Shown here: positions 13,201-23,333 of the stretch, piece after piece
How positions within the stretch are numbered: the first letter of the stretch is position 1
Layout: every line of letters starts with the position of its first letter
Assembly (NCBI GenBank): GCA_000469685.2
Contig: LS997563.1
Coordinates: 45,124,651-45,188,650, forward strand
Length of the DNA stretch: 64,000 nt
Source: Haemonchus contortus
Taxonomy: Eukaryota > Nematoda > Chromadorea > Rhabditida > Trichostrongylidae
Direction of reading: 5' to 3'
Position numbers and translations under genes: made by a program
The notes under the pieces: model-generated
Database searches by the model: none
Told to the model about the DNA's origin: nothing
The model's input: the letters and a program-made list of their open reading frames with translations, nothing else

Positions 13201-14174
13201 TCGGTTCCTTAGATAACGATGCGGCCAAAATTTATTAGCCTGACTACAGATTTCTGCAAAGACTCAGTCCAGGTTAGGATTCTGTTTGGAAATTGCACTG
13301 TTCTTAGCTCCATACATGCTCAGCTGCTGCAGAAGAGCACGACATCAGTTCGAAATAACCGGTATTTTGCACTTTACCGGCGTAATTATGTTGCTCATCA
13401 GCCGAGAAAGTGTTTTTTTTTCAGAGAGCAGCCTTTCTTACGTCAGTTATATGGTTGACGTTTTTCATCACTGGAGCGGTAATACATTCCACAATTGGGC
13501 ATGCTGCTACGGAACCACTGCTACCACACCTGTCCATTGCTGCCAACTTTCTACTGGGCCGTTCGATAAGTAATTAAGATTTTTAGACCTTTTGAAAAAT
13601 ACTCCCTTCTAATAAATGGACCTTAATCATTCATATGTACCTCAAGTTGTGCAATTATCTTTTGCAATCCTTCTAGTAAATTCTTAGCTCCGTTTTCATT
13701 GGACTTCTGGTTTTTCTCGCCAAGAAGCTGGTCTACGAATGATTTGATATCCTCATTCTCAAAGAAAGTTCCCTTCTCCAAGGAGCTCTGCAAGTACCGA
13801 TATAAGGGTATTTGGACGGCGCGACGTCAGGGCTTTCTGGTGAATCTGCATTGGTTTTTAACCAAGGCCGGGCGTTGTCTAGCATCTACACACTTCTCTG
13901 CAGTAATTTATCTAGTACACGCCTTCCGGGATCTTTTTCTTTTTCAAAGAAGCCAAATGTGTTCAATATTATCCAGAACTAGGAGCTCGACTGTCTGTTT
14001 TCCGAAAACTTTAAGCAAAAGACTTACTTCATTGCTAGGTTTTGCTTCGATTTCGGCCTAAATCTCTGAGTACATTCAAGGACGATGCAGAAAGTCACGA
14101 GTTACCTTGTTATTGAAGTAAAAATACAGGAACGCACAAATAAGAATTGCAACGATAGCTAAAGCAGCTGACAT
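1278..14174 (-). CDS. predicted single-pass membrane protein with about 24 decapeptide repeats (6 exons, 415 aa)
   Basis: I do not recognise the family. The model has six exons, all joined in phase 0: 14174-14106, 14057-14028, 13787-13641, 5804-4908, 4373-4323 and 1331-1278 (TGA). Exon 1 is a start codon plus an almost uninterrupted hydrophobic segment (SAALAIVAILICAFLYFYF) and then NNK, so it is a likely signal anchor. Exon 3 is charged and probably helical (EDIKSFVDQLLGEK, LLEGLQKIIAQLE). Exon 4 (897 nt, an exact multiple of three between a tttag acceptor and a gtgggt donor) encodes the repeat domain, consensus SVATAQPADA. Exon 5 reads AEETVATAKALEDTPSK and echoes the repeat. Exon 6 ends EAFGIQA. 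The 7.8-kb and 3.0-kb introns are filled with transposon remnants. Exon junctions are inferred; further short exons could be missing. The strictly phase-0 structure supports repeat-compatible exon gain. No enzyme or binding motif is visible. Confidence 0.6.
1710..2350. mobile_element. piggyBac-type MITE (family A, copy 1)
   Basis: The left end reads CTAAAGGCACAGTTCACGAC, close to the left end of the better preserved copy at 5851. The interior is shared with that copy: the ATGGAAGATAAGATGGAAAA stretch, the CGCGGCAGC stretch, and the ACATCGCCTCATCACTCGG stretch. The right end near 2340 is decayed (TCTGTTCCTTTCAATAA instead of CCTGTGCCTTTAA). No coding capacity. It lies in the last intron of the minus-strand membrane-protein gene. 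Confidence 0.7.
2491..2664. repeat. imperfect inverted repeat (foldback core) beside an isolated MITE end
   Basis: Arms 2491-2513 and 2639-2664 pair through CTCTGACACCA and TGGTGTCAGAG with the adjacent CTCTGC/GCAGAG stretches. Between the arms, 2557-2590 carries a segment nearly identical to 38,261-38,292 inside a foldback element 36 kb away (GATGGGTGAGATG then TTATC then TGCAAAAAGC). At 2762-2795 there is an isolated end of the family A MITE in reverse orientation (GTAAACTGTGCCCTTT, outer end to the right). Confidence 0.55.
2790..3381 (-). pseudogene. piggyBac-family transposase remnant, frameshifted and truncated
   Basis: Two overlapping minus-strand frames together read as a DDE_Tnp_1_7 (piggyBac/PGBD) transposase. 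The first (from 3381) has an acidic N-terminus MADADVLEKCFDDLLRESDA, then a shortened middle, then ELCIDKSVVPFLGR, which matches the region around the first catalytic Asp. The frame then shifts near 3060. The second frame continues FGIRLLKLCSKAGYTLKIK-YTGRDP and CFCTDSWCRSLPLANKLL, matching the second catalytic Asp region (usually DNWFTS-PLA), and ends in VGTLRRNWKG. The segment before the first Asp is deleted and the C-terminal catalytic Asp plus Cys-rich domain are absent, so it cannot be active. It is the likely autonomous relative of the TTAA-flanked MITEs nearby. Confidence 0.75.
4908..5804. repeat. 30-bp coding minisatellite
   Basis: The consensus 30-mer (plus strand, contains GCGTCTGCTGGTTGAGCCGT followed by AGCCACGGAC or AGCCATGGAT) is repeated without interruption 17 times between about 5110 and 5622, with further units at 4935-5110 and 5650-5800. 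On the minus strand it encodes SVATAQPADA. Variants are mostly single bases (GAC/GAG/AAC, GTG/ATG), typical of recent unequal exchange, and every unit keeps the frame. An antisense frame of 243 codons (5151-5882) is open only because of the 30-bp period. Confidence 0.9.
5851..6430. mobile_element. piggyBac-type MITE (family A, copy 2), TTAA-flanked
   Basis: The element starts TTAAAGGCACAGTTCAC and ends GTGACCTGTGCCTTTAA, giving a perfect TTAA duplication at both ends and a terminal inverted repeat of about 13 bp. The length is 580 bp. It has no open frame of note. Its interior matches the copy at 1710-2350. It sits just upstream (on the minus strand) of the repeat exon of the membrane-protein gene, within its 7.8-kb intron. 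Confidence 0.85.
6892..7243 (+). repeat. left arm of a 2-kb inverted repeat, with tRNA-like core
   Basis: This about 350-bp stretch is repeated in reverse orientation at 8518-8891. It begins AAGGGGAGGATACTTGG and ends near GGGCTCCCTCACAA. At 7085-7146 it contains a tRNA-like core: a box-A-like TAGTGTGGTGGACTGATAGG and a perfect T-arm analogue (CAAGG, loop TTCGAAT, CCTTG). This suggests a tRNA-derived SINE or an RNA polymerase III unit, although the core is not at the 5' edge as in most SINEs. Confidence 0.65.
7244..8517. other. spacer between the inverted arms, no intact gene
   Basis: Only short broken frames. One minus-strand frame at about 8091-8215 reads RYYENKPVILCEEVEF followed by an acidic tail, and a frame just upstream reads QEAVMKWFRT, faintly like the C-terminal part of mariner-type transposases, but stops and frameshifts prevent any firm call. 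Confidence 0.3.
8518..8891 (-). repeat. right arm of the 2-kb inverted repeat, with tRNA-like core
   Basis: Reverse-complement copy of 6892-7243, with a 12-15 bp partial duplication of the GCAAG/TTGCAAG segment near 8565-8590. The tRNA-like T-arm is kept with one change in the loop side (CAAGGATCGAATCCTTG on the minus strand, about 8635-8652). The outer end is CCAAGTATCCTTCCCTTG. Confidence 0.65.
9060..9600 (+). pseudogene. fragment of an RTE-type non-LTR reverse transcriptase (3' half)
   Basis: Frameshifted plus-strand pieces align with the longer copy at 9950-12720: AALIAESTEELLSKLRKWQG corresponds to the segment after the YADD box, then DSSGEVVGEARL, then RSDTAADR, then MLRWVDGS-WLDRVRE (around 9515-9560), matching the C-terminal MLRW and RVRNED motifs. 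The YADD box itself is lost to a frameshift just upstream. There are many stops and the element is dead. Confidence 0.75.
9950..12720 (+). pseudogene. decayed RTE-type LINE (endonuclease plus reverse transcriptase)
   Basis: Recognisable segments run in the expected order on the plus strand. At about 10,120 the endonuclease start reads RIGTLNVGSVTGKPRKVADL, followed by VLCLQETHWKG. At about 11,540 there is TGPDGVPIEAWK (reverse-transcriptase domain), then a palm segment ending AFDRLPRQVL at 11,815. ILYADDVALIADSKEEL (the YADD box, 11,958-11,969) comes too soon after, so about 60 residues appear deleted. At 12,280 there are VRSTMLYGSECWP, MLGWDCGWTSLDRTRNED and KMRELRLR, and the end reads KWRRLTRTADPAMARD near 12,685. 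Several frameshifts and stops. RTE elements end shortly after this motif, so the 3' end is near 12,720. The element lies in the 7.8-kb intron of the minus-strand gene, in antisense. Confidence 0.85.
12935..12995 (-). repeat. tRNA-like sequence, probable SINE or tRNA pseudogene
   Basis: On the minus strand, a box-A-like segment (AAGTGGGAGAGCGTTCGCCT) is followed 30 bp later by GGATTCGAGCCCCG, close to box B. The pair resembles the D-arm/anticodon and T-arm of a nematode tRNA, but the T stem pairs poorly and no clean acceptor stem forms, so it is not a working tRNA. It begins about 220 bp beyond the 3' end of the RTE remnant. Confidence 0.5.
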
Positions 14175-14473
14175 CTCTTGGTGAGGTACCAAGTAGAACT
14201 GAACTTTGCTCAGCCTCATTTTGCAGACATATCCTTATCAGTATAATTTTTAAGTAGTGATTTCATCGAACTGATAACAAACACTTTATGTTTACCAAGC
14301 CCATTTTGAATTCCAGTGAGGGTGAAATATTGGATATGTTGTGCGAAGACCGCGCTAGCATACGCGTGGTCAAGGGATCAAATTCCGGACCGATACCCGT
14401 TGACCATTGGCTCTCGTCTCTGCGAAATTGAATAATTGTTATCGGACCCATTGGATAGATATAAGAAGTGACC

Positions 14474-14585
14474 TGTGCACTGGATGATAGTACTGGCTTG
14501 GTGTGGGGGACATTCATCTCAAGCTAGGCATACCGCTCAAGCCCCACGTCCCCCACACCAAGTCAGTATTGCCATCCATTGTACA
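14474..14585. repeat. 38-bp imperfect inverted repeat
   Basis: Arms 14474-14511 and 14548-14585 pair around a 36-base loop; the core is TTGGTGTGGGGGAC against GTCCCCCACACCAA. It lies about 300 bp upstream (minus strand) of the membrane-protein gene start. It may be a small foldback element; no target duplication is obvious. Confidence 0.6.
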
Positions 14586-16862
14586 TGTATGTGTGCCGCG
14601 CTTTTTTTCATTGACGCATTTCGAAGGACTTAGAAGAGAAGGTAATGGATGGTTGAAGTTCGTAATGTACAGGTTGAATTCATGTTTGATCCGCGAGAAT
14701 ACTGAAAAATACTCGCCGCGCACTTGCTCTAGCAGCCGCAAATTTGAGTCTAAAGTGCTGGTCCTGAGTCAAGTACACTATTGCGCTTCTGACTGGAACT
14801 CAAAGTGTAGGCGGGGAAGGATTAATCATCGCTGAGGAACTTCTAGCTCTGGGTAGAGAAGTTCTATAACTCTCAATATCTATGATGATGGTCGGATCTT
14901 GATATTTTTGGGTAGTTGATTTTACTTTTTAACCAGACCCGATTTGATCCAATTCTCGTTACCCATCGTATGTGCTGCGCTGGCGCCTATTTTCACCGAA
15001 ATGATAGCTGCGCGTCCATTCAAACAAAGAGAAGAAGTTGCCTTCATTTCAATTAATGCATTGTATTTGTGTCTGCAAGGGTTTCAATGGATACTATTTT
15101 ACTGCGCCATCAGTGCATAGCTGCGGCGTCAGTGGCAGTCGTTATATAATACATACGCTATTATCAACTGTGATAATCATCTACGCTCGGATTATCACTT
15201 TCATTTGATCTACGGGTGACCGTAGTCACGGGGAGTGCTGGGAAGAAGCAGTAGTAGCCGGTCTATGCTGATGGTATGTTCCCATAAATATCTTTCATAT
15301 AATGACGAGGCACACAAGAGGATCTCACCGCATTAGAAAGTTGAATTGGCCATACCTAAAGCTCCTATGTAAGCTCTCTATAGCGCAACCAAAAGACAAC
15401 TTCAACAAAGAACCCACACTATTGTAATTGACTCACTTCAGGCCCGGTGGGTTTCTCCCTTTTAAGGGGAAAAAACGCAAAAATTGTAGAACTGAGCTTA
15501 ACTTTCTTTACTCCAAATTCATGAGAAAAAAAAGGTGATTTCGTCTTCGCTAAGAATAAGATCTTTGCAACGTAGACTATAAGATGCGATATCTATTAAA
15601 ACGGCCGATTTATATCGGGTAGTTCTATTTCCCACCGATGCAGACATTCGATAAGAAAAGGCTCGCTGAATGGTAAAGTTCATGTGCACCCTTTTTGTTC
15701 GGCTCTTAGTTTCTGGCCAATCAAGTCTGAATTGATTTTTCTCGACAAGTCGTTCTCTTTAAGTACCACTATTGCTGATTTATGAAGTGAATTTATGTGT
15801 GCTTAAGCGGCTGTAAAAACAAAACAATACAGCGAGTCTTTCACATCATTGTTGATGCATAGAAACATTTACCCAAAAATAAAACTCAAGCGGTAATATA
15901 CTGCAAAGTTAATACTGATACTGATCTGTAATCTGAAAGTCCTAATCGAAATACGGACCAATTGGTTTACTCTAGTGTACGCCGTGAAGTCGTATAAATT
16001 TTAATGTGTTCACCGACACATGCCAAGGGGGAGGAGGAGCGCCAACTTTAACGTGAGAGACTCTCTTGTGGTGGTCCAGTCTAATAATGATAAATTACCC
16101 TGGAAGAATCAAAAGCTTGAATTGCCCTACAAAAGCGTGGTTTCGTGGGAAGTGACTCTGGTAGTTTTGGCAACCCCAGAACCGTTTTATCCGTAATTTT
16201 CACATAATACACCTTTGAAAAAGAGTGGTTATCTTCTACTGCCGTCCGCTCAAAGCAGAAGTCAAATGAGAAGGCAGCCTTCTCTGTTATCGTGCCACTT
16301 CCGAACCAGAATAGCTGGTGAGGAGAGGAGGTTTTGGGTGCACTTCGTTATAGTATCTAGAGCGCGTTACCCCAGATGGCCCCCATATGTTTTGTGTGCG
16401 ATCAGCTGGATGAGATTTTGCCCGTGCGCACAGCAGAAGTTTCACTAATTCAGTAATTATCCATATATTATATAATCTTTCCTGGCTTAGGAGATTGGCT
16501 TATCCTCTAGTACTCGAATTGTGGATAGCAGATCGACCGAGATCATAGGAGCACTTTGTATTTGTTCTCTCATAGGATCTTTTGTTTGTTTATTCCCTTA
16601 ATTGTCAACAGAAGCCTTCTGTGAGTGCAGACATATAACAAAGACTAAGAAAATTCGTCACAAGTTGTAAATCTCGTTTAAAAAAAGTTTATGGTTGGCT
16701 TAACTATATGTATAACTATTGCAGATATAGTAAAACGATTTGCTATCCTATATTCAAGTGCATATCACCTGGAATGTTCCATCGTACAGTGACGTGACCA
16801 GTGACAGAAACTTGATCGTTGCGAAACTCGTTCTGATATCGACGTTCTGGTTGTTTCACTAA
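14586..16862. other. 2.3 kb without a recognisable gene
   Basis: AT-rich sequence with only short frames. There is a small hairpin near 14,837-14,865 (GAACTTCT ... AGAAGTTC). It should contain the promoter of the saposin-like gene starting at 16,863, but no core promoter element stands out. Confidence 0.4.
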
Positions 16863-17392
16863 ATGCTTCTAGCCTTTCGATTCTACGTGTTTTTATTATG
16901 TATCCGAATTGCTGAACATTGTCAGCCTAAAAAGGCTGAGGTGCCTCCTGTGATACCGACTCCTTCTGAGATACCGGCTCCTCCTGAGGTGCGTAATTTA
17001 ATATTTTAATATACCAAAATTGAAATAACTTTGTTAGCTTGATATGAATTTTTGGGTACAGTGATTGAAAATCGTTCTATATAGGCCCAACAGGATGACT
17101 CGCTGTGTTACGCATGTAGGAACTTCCTTAGTCAATTTCAAAAATCTGTGCCAATTAAAGTGGAAGCAGTGCTGAATGGAACCCGAGATTTTGGTATGAT
17201 TTAAGTACTATTGTAAGAATTCGTTTCTTTATTCGATTATGATGACTTTCAGCTCGATCATACATCCCCTACTACAGCAATGTAGGGGGTTACGTAGATG
17301 ATTTTGCTATCAAATGTACTCGTGGATTTGTGGAATTACTTTGTGGAACAATTCATCCACGGTGGTTATGTACACAATTTTTGATGTGTTAA
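16863..17392 (+). CDS. secreted saposin-like (SapB) protein, 124 aa, 3 exons
   Basis: Exons are 16863-16988, 17085-17193 and 17253-17392. Residues 1-20 form a signal peptide (MLLAFRFYVFLLCIRIAEHC). A Pro-rich linker (VPPVIPTPSEIPAPPE) follows and then a saposin-B-like domain. The domain has CYAC at its start and PRWLCTQFLMC at its end, the usual first and last cysteine pairs of saposin-like/caenopore proteins. The middle differs: the usual third cysteine before VDDFAIKC is absent, and an extra cysteine occurs after it (KCTRGFVELLC), so the third disulfide would be rearranged. Family members bind or permeabilise membranes in digestion and defence; the function here is inferred. There is one possible N-glycosylation site (NGT). 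A poly(A) signal lies 39 bp after the stop. Confidence 0.75.
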
Positions 17393-17430
17393 CTATATTG
17401 TTTGTATAGTGTATATTCTGATAAATACTT

Positions 17431-17436
17431 AATAAA
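17431..17436 (+). terminator. poly(A) signal of the saposin-like gene
   Basis: AATAAA 39 bp downstream of the stop codon, in an AT-rich stretch, matching short nematode 3' UTRs. Confidence 0.6.
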
Positions 17437-19394
17437 AATGTTAGAGAATGTATTTGTATTGGTGATGTCATGCAAAGGGCCGGCCTACCCTGCTTCCCTC
17501 ATCTGGTCCAGCCAGAGTCAGACGAACAAGTGCCCTATGCTAACACAAGAGCTAGTCGCATGGAAATAAGAAAAAAGAAGAAAACTCGGATACCGGACGT
17601 CTTGCAAGCTAGACTTCATCAAACATCCTTCCCCCGGTTGTATTTATACCTACAATTAGCGCTGTTTACTAGATATCATTTCCTTTTTTGAATTTAATTT
17701 TCTGATTGTTTCTTGTGCTTGATTCTCCGAACTGAGTAATAGGAATGTTTGAGACGAAGGGGGAATGTAGGAGCGAAGGAAGGTAGGAAAAAAGCAGCGC
17801 ATTATCGATCCATATTACTGCTAATCGTAAATTAACACGTATTAGCCGCAGTGTAGTAACGATGAAAACTCGTATCCTTCGTATTACAGAACGTTGCCTC
17901 AATGATTTTTTACGATTAGTACTACGGTAGGAACCTGGATACTTCTAAATGTTGGTTTTTGCTTCTAACTTTCACCGCTCCAAGAATTGTCTCGACGTGT
18001 TGGTGAAATCGTGGCCTTCTGACAAAACCTTCCCGGCCAGCACGTGAAACTGCAATTTTTCAACAAAATCGATTTCCAAGCTTCCAAGGTCTCACTCAAA
18101 AATAGGTTGTGGTCAAGAAGGTTAAATTGATCATTACTGCAATAGTTATACAGAGAAGAGCTTGGTATTAGCCTGCTCCTGACGCTTTTCTCCGTTCCGG
18201 TCGCCTCACCGGAAATGGACCACAAAACGCGCTCCATTTCGAATATATGTGTAGTACAAACTAGTAGTTTTTGAAAACGGTGAAGCCTCATTGTTCGAGC
18301 CTATTGTTTAATAATGAGTTCTTCTTTTTATCATAATCTTTTAAACAGTGTTAGAATCACACATAGTAATTCTTGAAGTAAAGGGGTATACACGATTACT
18401 TGACACGAAAAACCATTAAGACTTGGTGTAGTCCAATGATCTTGTGAAGTGGTTTGTCGCTGTTGAAGAGGGGCTCTTCTACATTGTTTGCCGTTGGATT
18501 TCTTTCTTGTTTCTGTATTGTATTGCTAGCGCCAGTCTCGATCATAAAACCAATACCCACGTAGTTTGGATACTATTCGAATTGCTCGTATCACATTGCA
18601 TTGGATCGAATTTATGTCCGCCATTATGAAAAACAGCGTATTGAACAATGCTCATCCATGTGGGAATAGAGCTTTGTGAAGTGTTCATCCACGTGGGAGT
18701 AGAGGATTGAACAATGTTCACCCGAATGAATGTGGAGAATAGATTGTTCGTACTTTTTCAAGTTATTCGTTGTGAAGGCGGTGGAGTGCCATTGACATTT
18801 GCACTTGCTATATTCCAATGAATTCGACTGTTTGATGTCATGCCTAATTAAATATTTGATGTACTCGGAGGCGCTCTCCCCGATGAAATGTAGCACGGGA
18901 AAAGTACATGGTTTGATTGTTGGGTATAGGGAAAAAATCTCGGTTGAAACTCTGTGGAAAAGAGATCGCCTATGCCCACTCATAGGTAATACTTTTATTA
19001 AACTATTATCCCCTTTTGCTGTGGCCTAACGTCGTAAGAATATTGACCAAAATTAATTGCACAATCGAGCCACGCAAGCACATTGACATTACACCAGGCC
19101 GGTGCGTCATCGTCTCACACTGCACTCGATATCGCCATTTCGCATTTCTTCTCAACTCTTGCAACCATTTAATCGTTTTTCTTTCTTCTTGAAGTCAGTA
19201 CATTACTCATAACCCATTTCTTGAATGTTGCATAATAATACCTTTCAAAAAGTAGAGAGAATCGGATAAAGGCAGCTTGACGGCAAATGTCGTGGATGAG
19301 TTGACGTAGCTCTTTCATCTGTCGCTATTTTTTGTAGTTCTTTTTGTTCCTCTGTCACCTGATAAGCTGTGCACTTGTCGAGCAGGTCGTCGAA
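17437..19394. other. intergenic stretch with a short tandem repeat
   Basis: No gene supported. At about 18,632-18,735 a unit of about 37 bp is repeated three times with changes (GAACAATG then TTCACCC or CTCATCC then GTGGGAATAGAG or GTGGGAGTAGAG). Minus-strand frames of 108 and 119 codons (17,965-18,291 and 18,624-18,983) have low-complexity or repeat-derived composition and no start context. A possible trans-splice acceptor (gagcag) ends at 19,386, nine bases before the TRIC start. Confidence 0.4.
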
Positions 19395-22105
19395 ATGTGG
19401 TCGTTGGACTGGGAGATGGACCATGAGAGCCTCATAAGCGCCGGCGGAGCACTGCAGAAACTACGAATGTATCCATATTTCGATATCGCTCACTACTTAC
19501 TGGTTAGTTTCTATTTAAAAAGTATTTGGTCTTTAGAGCTAATATCTTTGTAATGCTCTGTTTTCGTTTCAGTTCTAAGTGGTGTACTGTTTTTTCTACG
19601 GTTATTTATATTTTGATGGCTGGCGAGTTAGTCTTTGCAGACCATATTGCTACGGGATACCCCCGTCAGCTGCGACTATGTTGTGACATGGAAAAGTCAA
19701 TGAGTTGTGGGATTTTCGTAGACAGTGCTTGTTAAGCGGAATCTCAAAGTTGTCACTGGGAATCAGTTAATTTTTATGACAAGGGAGAATGTGACAGATC
19801 CTTCCATTTATATATAATCTCGCTTTATGCGATTTTGTGTAAAACGCGGATTGTTCGCGTCTCGCTTTTGTCCCGCCTATCTGTGTAAGTTGTGAATTTG
19901 AAAAAAAACTACCTTACTGTATTTCGACTTTATAAATTAGAAGTTCATCAACAACAGCAACAAGTCATTGTCATGACAACCTTCTAATCTTTGAGGAGTT
20001 AGCAACCTTCGCGTTCATCAATTTTACATTCATAGTTTGGAACAAGGTGCTCTGCTAGGATAAGTCTCTCAGCAATCTAGGAACGAAAATTTGGTCAGAA
20101 ATCTTTGCAACAATACGATTGAAGAGCTTTATTTCCTCCCAAGTTTCAAATTATGGAAGAAAAATCATTCGCATGTTTTTAGATGTGTGAGCATGTTCGT
20201 TGGGAGTTGGGAACAAGCGCCATAGCCTTCTCACGGCGCCATCCGTTCTCTTGTTGGTTGTCGTCTATGCTTATGTGTTTCGCTGGCGGACTTCTAGCTT
20301 GTTTCCTGCTTGGGGAACCCGTCATTACGCCGTTTCGGAGGCACGACGATGTTGTTTTGGTTGGTTTTACTTCGTTCCGGTGGTGATGGTTTTTTTTTTT
20401 TATTATTTAATAGTTGCTTGAAAACATAAACATTATGAATTTGTTGTGCTGCGTTGGTGGGCTTGGAAAACAATTTTGATTGTGACGCATTGCAGGCTTC
20501 TATCGTGTGGTACTCTGTTTTCTACTCACCTTTCGATTTAGTTCACAAAATGCTGTGCTTCAAACCTGTGAAAGTTTTGGTAAGCGTTGTCAAAGAAGTA
20601 CAACGAGCTCACAAGGTGAGGCGGTTTCTGTGAAGGCTTTATGATATTCTTATTTCTTCATTCTATTAAGAAGCTTTGAAAGAATTTTTGAGCGTTTTGT
20701 TGTCACTCTGGGTCATAATGGTATCACAAGAGTGAGAAGTTGTTATAAAGTTGAGTATGAGAATTTTTCAGATCTCTCATGGTGTCGCTTATGCAACGAA
20801 GTTGTATCCAGAATCTTACATGGTACAGGTATTGGTGGGTGTTTCGAAAGGGTGTGGGTCAGGAATCGTAAAGATTATAGAGCAAGTAAGTGCCCTTTTT
20901 ATCTTCCATTGATGTTTGGCAGTTATAGAAACCGTCTCTTGGGAAATTAATATCCAGTTGCGATCGTTTTTGTCTATTAAATATTCCATTCCATCTTTTG
21001 AAAGTTGAATTTGATTCTTCTGCTTCAAAAACAAAAACCAATCGGCATCAGTTTTGATGCTGATATGTACTTATTGCAGTTGTTCATGCACACTGTGTTT
21101 AGCTTGTGAGAGGTACCTGGATCCCCTCACAACATGAAATGTTACGCCCGACATTTACAACGAAGGCATGTGTAGTAGCTTCATTAGTATTTACGTTAGA
21201 AAGGAATAGTATGTATGTTACGGCTCCTCAGGATCTCGTTTATTTGGTAAGTCATCACCGTAACCTGCAACTGTGAATTACGTTTATTTGACTATACTGT
21301 TTTGATTTTCAGTGTGTTGTTGCGTTTTTCGTCTATTTCAAACTATCTGCTTTGCTCCTCGGTGTCGTTGATCCCTTTGCTCCTGTGGAAAATCTTTTCT
21401 GTGCAATCTTCATGGGAGGAATTTGCGATGCACTCTACAAGTACGTGTCGACGTCTATCTTTTTGAATTCAGTCATTTTCGATTTACGATATTTATCGAA
21501 AGTTTGGCTCCGAAACTTTCCAAACCGGCTTGCGCATTAATAAAAATAGGGCTACAGACCAACAATTTTTGAAGAAATCAAGTCAGTTCCCCGTCGTAGC
21601 CAGTTCTCGCTCCCGGCTGATTAGCCACTAAGAAAAATAAGAAGCGGAACGCTACAATATCTGACCGGAAAAGGGGCTTTGGGGTAACTGTGCTGCACGT
21701 ACTGTTCTTTTCCTGCAAGACGAGCGCCAAAGCACTTGTGCTATATGCGCCTGTATTTTACGTATTCACTATAAGACGCGGCGCTACTCGGCACCGATTC
21801 TTGTGTTGCATTCTGCAAATCAATATGCGATTGCACTTGTAGTTGTTCTGGGTTGTAATGATGGCTAACGTTTTGACAAAGTATAGGTTTGCTCCTATTT
21901 TTATGTCAATGGGCCCATTTCCAAGAACTTCGATCAAATTTCAACTTAAAGTTAACGATTTTCATAAGAACTGCTTTGAAAAGGTCTATCATTCTTCAGA
22001 GCGGTAGATGCGACTAGGGAAGAGGCGACTGCAGGAAAGAAAAAACTTGACGACGATCTCGTTGATGATAAAAAGTGGAAGAAGAACGATAAAAAAACTA
22101 AATAA
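19395..22105 (+). CDS. TRIC-type cation channel, paralogue 1 (298 aa, 7 exons)
   Basis: Homologue of TMEM38A/B, homotrimeric monovalent-cation channels of the ER/SR that carry K+ counter-current during Ca2+ release. Exons: 19395-19502, 20183-20359, 20496-20615, 20772-20885, 21103-21246, 21313-21440, 22000-22105. Diagnostic segments are YPYFDIAHYLL (residues 28-36), SCWLSSMLMCFAGGLLACFLLGEP, IVWYSVFYSPFDLVHK, SVVKEVQRAHK (the conserved KEV motif), GVAYATKLYPESYMVQVLVG, SKGCGSGIVKIIEQ, RNSMYVTAPQDLVYL and NLFCAIFMGGICDAL. Seven hydrophobic segments fit the known fold. The last exon is a lysine-rich tail (KKLDDDLVDDKKWKKNDKK) ending KTK, close to a KKxx-type retrieval tail. The glycines in FAGG and the lysine of KEV are kept. 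AATAAA lies at 22,611. The tandem paralogue is 5.6 kb downstream on the same strand. Confidence 0.93.
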
Positions 22106-22610
22106 CCTTTGTCGAATAATTGAAGTTTGTCCTAGTTCGAAGCTTATTTAACATTGCTATGCTGTAGTATGTAGGCAGAAACGACTAGTCATTTGAATTG
22201 TCTTTCACAGTTTCCTGCGAAAAACTTACTGATTTTTGATTGCTTCGTACTTGTGCATTCTCCTCTTGCTTTATGTTACAACCAAAATCATGTGTGATGA
22301 GCTTGAATTGAATAATTGGCATAATTGCTTGGCATTTTCCTATTCGTGTTGTTTATTCAATATGTGATTCAGTATACATCTAGTCATACGGATTCCCATG
22401 TTTTACTTTATTCAGTGCTTTGTTTTGTGCAAATATTCCCAGCTTTACTATGCTCAATTATGGAGCTCTCATTCGAGTATAACCCCTCGTTTGCTGTTTG
22501 TGGTGTTTGAATTGTTCTTACGAGTCCGTTGTGATACTCTTACATTGCTACTGTGGGCTTTTTTGAAGATTGTTTTATACCGTTGGGTACTTCACCCCTA
22601 AGAAGTTTGA

Positions 22611-22616
22611 AATAAA
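22611..22616 (+). terminator. possible poly(A) signal of TRIC paralogue 1
   Basis: AATAAA about 500 bp after the stop. It is the first canonical signal I see downstream, and it implies a rather long 3' UTR. Confidence 0.4.
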
Positions 22617-22989
22617 TGCTTTTTATCTATCTAGAACCAGCTATAGCTGATACTGTTCAGATAAATATCTCTTTTACGTGTGTAATGTTAAGTCAGCGAG
22701 GGTGGTCAGCTTTGATACTGTGCATAATGAACATCTTCTACCACAAATCTTTACAAAGGTTCAGCAAACTCTGAACAGATTTGAGCTTTAAAAGTCATCC
22801 CGAAAGTGTTTTTATGCAGGATGTCTACCCAGCTGAGGTGACTGTGTAGGTACGCTGCTGATTGTGAGATCCCGTAGGTTAGGCACCATCATCGTCACAG
22901 TCAAGTTATCTGTGTCGATTTGACGTAGGCGAGGCGTGTCCAACTCAAACGCTGTGTGTTAACTCAAAATATGAAAGTAGCCGTCCTAC

Positions 22990-23189
22990 TGGCTACTTTC
23001 AGACTTCGACGTCCGTCCGTCCGTCCTTTCAGCGCGTGCCGCAACCGCGGTCCCAGAAAGGTGTTGACGACAGCGTTGTAGCTGTCACAACGCTGTCGTC
23101 AACACCCTTCTAGAACCGCCGTCGCGACACGCACGCGACCGCCGTCGCAGCATGCGTTGAAATGACGGACGGAAGTCTGAAAGCAGCCA
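22990..23189. mobile_element. MITE with foldback core (family D, copy 1)
   Basis: Ends TGGCTACTTTCAGACTT and AAGTCTGAAAGCAGCCA are inverted copies; CCGTCCGTC and GACGGACGG extend the repeat inwards. The centre has a perfect 19-bp hairpin (GTGTTGACGACAGCGTTGT at 23061-23079 and its complement at 23087-23105). GC-rich compared with its surroundings. Related to 48402-48609. Confidence 0.75.
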
Positions 23190-23333
23190 TTGTGATGTCA
23201 AGCGGCTTTTTCCCCTTGTTCGTAATGTCACCAGAATGCCACACTGCCTTTTCTATACGAAACGGGGCAATATTTTAGACGGAAAGGACGGAAACCGCTT
23301 CCAGATTTCAACGATGCAACGTGTGAACATCCG

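Noticed and set aside
17965..18983. Minus-strand ORFs of 108 and 119 codons
   Set aside because: One overlaps a short tandem repeat, and neither has motifs or flanking exons.
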